Shown here: piece after piece, positions 59,001-64,000 of the stretch
How positions within the stretch are numbered: the first letter of the stretch is position 1
How the letters are laid out: each line of letters opens with the position of its first letter
Assembly (NCBI GenBank): GCA_030267565.1
Contig: BRXU01000034.1
Location: forward strand, 389,501-453,500
Reading direction: 5' to 3'
Length of the DNA: 64,000 nucleotides
Origin: Pleodorina starrii
Lineage: Eukaryota > Chlorophyta > Chlorophyceae > Chlamydomonadales > Volvocaceae
The notes under the pieces: model-generated
The model's database searches: none
Seen by the model: only the letters and a program-made list of their open reading frames with translations
Told to the model about the DNA's origin: nothing
Program-made: the position numbers and the translations under genes

Positions 59001-62000
59001 GTCATATGGTCAGGTCAGGTCATATGGTCAGGTCAGGTCACGTCATACGGTCAGGTCATGTCACACGGTCAGGTCGGGTCATATGGTCAGGTCAGGTCAT
59101 ATGGTCAGGTCAGGTCATATGGTCAGGTCAGGTCACACGGTCAGGTCGGGTCATATGGTCAGGTCAGGTCATATGGTCAGGTCAGGTCATATGGTCAGGT
59201 CAGGATATACGGTCAGGTCAGGTCATATGGTCGGGTCAGGTCATATGGTCAGGTCAGGTCATATGGTCAGGTCAGGTCACACGGTCAGGTCGGGTCATAT
59301 GGTCAGGTCAGGTCATATGGTCAGGTCAGGTCATATGGTCAGGTCAGGATATACGGTCAGGTCAGGTCATATGGTCGGGTCAGGTCATATGGTCAGGTCA
59401 AGTCATACAGTCAGGTCAGGTCATACGGTCAGGTCAGGTCACGTCATATGGTCAGGTCAGGTCATATGGTCAGGTCAGGATATACGGTCAGGTCAGGTCA
59501 TATGGTCGGGTCAGGTCATATGGTCAGGTCAGGTCATATGGTCAGGTCAGGTCATACGGTCAGGTCAGGTCAAGTCATACGGTCAGGTCAGGTCATATGG
59601 TCAGGTCAGGTCATACGGTCAGGTCAGGTCATATGGTCGGGTCAGGTCATATGGTCGGGTCAGGTCATATGGTCAGGTCAAGTCATACAGTCAGGTCAGG
59701 TCATACGGTCAGGTCAGGTCAAGTCATACGGTCAGGTCAGGTCATATGGTCAGGTCAGGTCATACGGTCAGGTCAGGTCATATGGTCGGGTCAGGTCATA
59801 TGGTCGGGTCAGGTCATATGGTCGGGTCAGGTCATATGGTCAGGTCAGGTCATATGGTCAGGTCAGGTCAAGTCATACGGTCAGGTCAGGTCATATGGTC
59901 AGGTCAGGATATACGGTCAGGTCAGGTCATATGGTCGGGTCAGGTCATATGGTCAGGTCAAGTCATACAGTCAGGTCAGGTCATACGGTCAGGTCAGGTC
60001 ACGTCATATGGTCAGGTCAGGTCATATGGTCAGGTCAGGATATACGGTCAGGTCAGGTCATATGGTCGGGTCAGGTCATATGGTCAGGTCAGGTCATATG
60101 GTCAGGTCAGGTCATACGGTCAGGTCAGGTCAAGTCATACGGTCAGGTCAGGTCATATGGTCAGGTCAGGTCATACGGTCAGGTCAGGTCATATGGTCGG
60201 GTCAGGTCATATGGTCGGGTCAGGTCATATGGTCAGGTCAAGTCATACAGTCAGGTCAGGTCATACGGTCAGGTCAGGTCAAGTCATACGGTCAGGTCAG
60301 GTCATATGGTCAGGTCAGGTCATACGGTCAGGTCAGGTCATATGGTCGGGTCAGGTCATATGGTCGGGTCAGGTCATATGGTCGGGTCAGGTCATACAGT
60401 CAGGTCAGGTCATATGGTCGGGTCAGGTCATATGGTCAGGTCAAGTCATACAGTCAGGTCAGGTCATACGGTCAGGTCAGGTCACGTCATATGGTCAGGT
60501 CAGGTCATATGGTCAGGTCAGGATATACGGTCAGGTCAGGTCATATGGTCGGGTCAGGTCATATGGTCAGGTCAAGTCATACAGTCAGGTCAGGTCATAC
60601 GGTCAGGTCAGGTCAAGTCATACGGTCAGGTCAGGTCATATGGTCAGGTCAGGTCATACGGTCAGGTCAGGTCATATGGTCGGGTCAGGTCATATGGTCG
60701 GGTCAGGTCATATGGTCAGGTCAAGTCATACAGTCAGGTCAGGTCATACGGTCAGGTCAGGTCAAGTCATACGGTCAGGTCAGGTCATATGGTCAGGTCA
60801 GGTCATACGGTCAGGTCAGGTCATATGGTCGGGTCAGGTCATATGGTCGGGTCAGGTCATATGGTCGGGTCAGGTCATATGGTCAGGTCAGGTCATATGG
60901 TCAGGTCAGGTCACGTCATACGGTCAGGTCAGGTCACACGGTCAGGTCGGGTCATATGGTCAGGTCAGGTCATATGGTCAGGTCAGGTCATATGGTCAGG
61001 TCAGGTCACACGGTCAGGTCGGGTCATATGGTCAGGTCAGGTCATATGGTCAGGTCAGGTCATATGGTCAGGTCAGGATATACGGTCAGGTCAGGTCATA
61101 TGGTCGGGTCAGGTCATATGGTCAGGTCAGGTCATATGGTCAGGTCAGGTCACACGGTCAGGTCGGGTCATATGGTCAGGTCAGGTCATATGGTCAGGTC
61201 AGGTCATATGGTCAGGTCAGGATATACGGTCAGGTCAGGTCATATGGTCGGGTCAGGTCATATGGTCAGGTCAAGTCATACAGTCAGGTCAGGTCATACG
61301 GTCAGGTCAGGTCACGTCATATGGTCAGGTCAGGTCATATGGTCAGGTCAGGATATACGGTCAGGTCAGGTCATATGGTCGGGTCAGGTCATATGGTCAG
61401 GTCAGGTCATATGGTCAGGTCAGGTCATACGGTCAGGTCAGGTCAAGTCATACGGTCAGGTCAGGTCATATGGTCAGGTCAGGTCATACGGTCAGGTCAG
61501 GTCATATGGTCGGGTCAGGTCATATGGTCGGGTCAGGTCATATGGTCAGGTCAAGTCATACAGTCAGGTCAGGTCATACGGTCAGGTCAGGTCAAGTCAT
61601 ACGGTCAGGTCAGGTCATATGGTCAGGTCAGGTCATACGGTCAGGTCAGGTCATATGGTCGGGTCAGGTCATATGGTCGGGTCAGGTCATATGGTCGGGT
61701 CAGGTCATATGGTCAGGTCAGGTCATATGGTCAGGTCAGGTCAAGTCATACGGTCAGGTCAGGTCATATGGTCAGGTCAGGATATACGGTCAGGTCAGGT
61801 CATATGGTCGGGTCAGGTCATATGGTCAGGTCAAGTCATACAGTCAGGTCAGGTCATACGGTCAGGTCAGGTCACGTCATATGGTCAGGTCAGGTCATAT
61901 GGTCAGGTCAGGATATACGGTCAGGTCAGGTCATATGGTCGGGTCAGGTCATATGGTCAGGTCAAGTCATACAGTCAGGTCAGGTCATACGGTCAGGTCA

Positions 62001-64000
62001 GGTCAAGTCATACGGTCAGGTCAGGTCATATGGTCAGGTCAGGTCATACGGTCAGGTCAGGTCATATGGTCGGGTCAGGTCATATGGTCGGGTCAGGTCA
62101 TATGGTCAGGTCAAGTCATACAGTCAGGTCAGGTCATACGGTCAGGTCAGGTCAAGTCATACGGTCAGGTCAGGTCATATGGTCAGGTCAGGTCATACGG
62201 TCAGGTCAGGTCATATGGTCGGGTCAGGTCATATGGTCGGGTCAGGTCATATGGTCGGGTCAGGTCATATGGTCAGGTCAGGTCATATGGTCAGGTCAGG
62301 TCACGTCATACGGTCAGGTCAGGTCACACGGTCAGGTCGGGTCATATGGTCAGGTCAGGTCATATGGTCAGGTCAGGTCATATGGTCAGGTCAGGTCACA
62401 CGGTCAGGTCGGGTCATATGGTCAGGTCAGGTCATATGGTCAGGTCAGGTCATATGGTCAGGTCAGGATATACGGTCAGGTCAGGTCATATGGTCGGGTC
62501 AGGTCATATGGTCAGGTCAGGTCATATGGTCAGGTCAGGTCACACGGTCAGGTCGGGTCATATGGTCAGGTCAGGTCATATGGTCAGGTCAGGTCATATG
62601 GTCAGGTCAGGATATACGGTCAGGTCAGGTCATATGGTCGGGTCAGGTCATATGGTCAGGTCAAGTCATACAGTCAGGTCAGGTCACACGGTCAGGTCAG
62701 GTCACGTCATACGGTCAGGTCATGTCATATGGTCAGGTCAGGTCATATGGTCGGGTCAGGTCATATGGTCAGGTCAGGTCATATGGTCATCAGGTCGGGT
62801 CATATGGTCGGGTCAGGTCATATGGTCGGGTCAGGTCATATGGTCGGGTCAGGTCATATGGTCAGGTCAGGTCATATGGTCAGGTCAGGTCAAGTCATAC
62901 GGTCAGGTCAGGTCATATGGTCAGGTCAGGATATACGGTCAGGTCAGGTCATATGGTCGGGTCAGGTCATATGGTCAGGTCAAGTCATACAGTCAGGTCA
63001 GGTCATACGGTCAGGTCAGGTCACGTCATATGGTCAGGTCAGGTCATATGGTCAGGTCAGGTCATACGGTCAGGTCAGGTCATATGGTCGGGTCAGGTCA
63101 TATGGTCGGGTCAGGTCATATGGTCGGGTCAGGTCATATGGTCAGGTCAGGTCATATGGTCAGGTCAGGTCAAGTCATACGGTCAGGTCAGGTCATATGG
63201 TCAGGTCAGGATATACGGTCAGGTCAGGTCATATGGTCGGGTCAGGTCATATGGTCAGGTCAAGTCATACAGTCAGGTCAGGTCATACGGTCAGGTCAGG
63301 TCACGTCATATGGTCAGGTCAGGTCATATGGTCAGGTCAGGATATACGGTCAGGTCAGGTCATATGGTCGGGTCAGGTCATATGGTCAGGTCAAGTCATA
63401 CAGTCAGGTCAGGTCATACGGTCAGGTCAGGTCAAGTCATACGGTCAGGTCAGGTCATATGGTCAGGTCAGGTCATACGGTCAGGTCAGGTCATATGGTC
63501 GGGTCAGGTCATATGGTCGGGTCAGGTCATATGGTCAGGTCAAGTCATACAGTCAGGTCAGGTCATACGGTCAGGTCAGGTCAAGTCATACGGTCAGGTC
63601 AGGTCATATGGTCAGGTCAGGTCATACGGTCAGGTCAGGTCATATGGTCGGGTCAGGTCATATGGTCGGGTCAGGTCATATGGTCGGGTCAGGTCATATG
63701 GTCAGGTCAGGTCATATGGTCAGGTCAGGTCACGTCATACGGTCAGGTCAGGTCACACGGTCAGGTCGGGTCATATGGTCAGGTCAGGTCATATGGTCAG
63801 GTCAGGTCATATGGTCAGGTCAGGTCACACGGTCAGGTCGGGTCATATGGTCAGGTCAGGTCATATGGTCAGGTCAGGTCATATGGTCAGGTCAGGATAT
63901 ACGGTCAGGTCAGGTCATATGGTCGGGTCAGGTCATATGGTCAGGTCAGGTCATATGGTCAGGTCAGGTCACACGGTCAGGTCGGGTCATATGGTCAGGT
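53066..64000. repeat. 18-bp satellite array (right)
   Basis: Tandem repeat of GGTCAGGTCAGGTCATAT and variants (TATGGTCGGG, TACGGTC, CACACGG, GGATATACGG, and CAAGTCATACAG forms with 5-bp additions), about 600 units, continuing past the window end. Markers recur at long intervals: TCACGTCATACGG at 54436, 55970, 57504 and 59038 is spaced by exactly 1,534 bp three times, and also occurs at 56656, 60911, 62301 and 63730. Beyond the irregular first units (a TAG at about 53243), I see no stop codon in any plus-strand frame, while the minus strand has TGA in nearly every unit. Considered non-coding. Confidence 0.97.

Noticed and set aside
53066..64000. Long open plus-strand frames in the right satellite, and tandem AGGTCA words resembling nuclear-receptor half-sites
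   Set aside because: Open frames follow from an 18-bp unit without stops. Nuclear receptors are animal proteins, so AGGTCA tandem copies here are a repeat-sequence coincidence.
53066..64000. CRISPR-like array
   Set aside because: There are no unique spacers between repeats, and the context is eukaryotic nuclear DNA.

Overview
The window looks like nuclear DNA of a chlamydomonadalean (volvocine-type) green alga. The gene island is very GC-rich and rich in introns of about 0.1-0.9 kb. Coding sequence is full of Ala/Gly/Ser low-complexity runs, candidate polyadenylation signals are TGTAA, and several introns carry the Chlamydomonas-type telomere word TTTTAGGG/CCCTAAAA. The proteins with recognisable relatives (tRNA ligase, MRS2, SCD1, plastid bL32) are all of plant/green-algal type. 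The species cannot be named from sequence alone. All gene models below were built by hand from reading frame, GT-AG boundaries and remembered family conservation, with exon phases checked by arithmetic.  LAYOUT. (1) 1-13813 is a huge 19-bp satellite, roughly 660 units, containing six copies of a 200-bp non-satellite island and large internal duplications. The very long minus-strand reading frames here are a by-product of a 19-nt unit with no stop codon. (2) 13814-53065 is a gene island with six protein-coding genes on strictly alternating strands: an unrecognised 1,130-aa protein (+, 14518-18117); an MRS2/CorA-type Mg2+ transporter (-, 20675-25364, 10 exons, 541 aa); a plant-type multidomain tRNA ligase (+, 25989/26301-35164, 21 exons, 1,395-1,499 aa); the nuclear-encoded plastid ribosomal protein bL32 (-, 36398-36805, 2 exons, 105 aa); a 2,359-aa DENN-WD40 protein resembling plant SCD1 (+, 38081-51892, 22 exons); and a small two-exon, two-helix membrane protein (-, 52729-53049, 74 aa). 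(3) 53066-64000 is a second satellite with an 18-bp unit, which continues past the window end.  HOW THE PARTS RELATE. The genes are ordinary housekeeping functions (Mg2+ transport, tRNA exon joining, plastid translation, membrane traffic) and show no pathway-level cluster. The noteworthy points are: the tRNA ligase seems to carry at its N-terminus a module that, from my memory of land-plant enzymes, sits in the middle of the protein; a 12-bp palindrome GACCCRYGGGTC recurs in introns and exons of three different genes; and the two flanking satellites each have one completely or almost stop-free, G-rich strand, the open strands pointing away from the gene island in mirror fashion.
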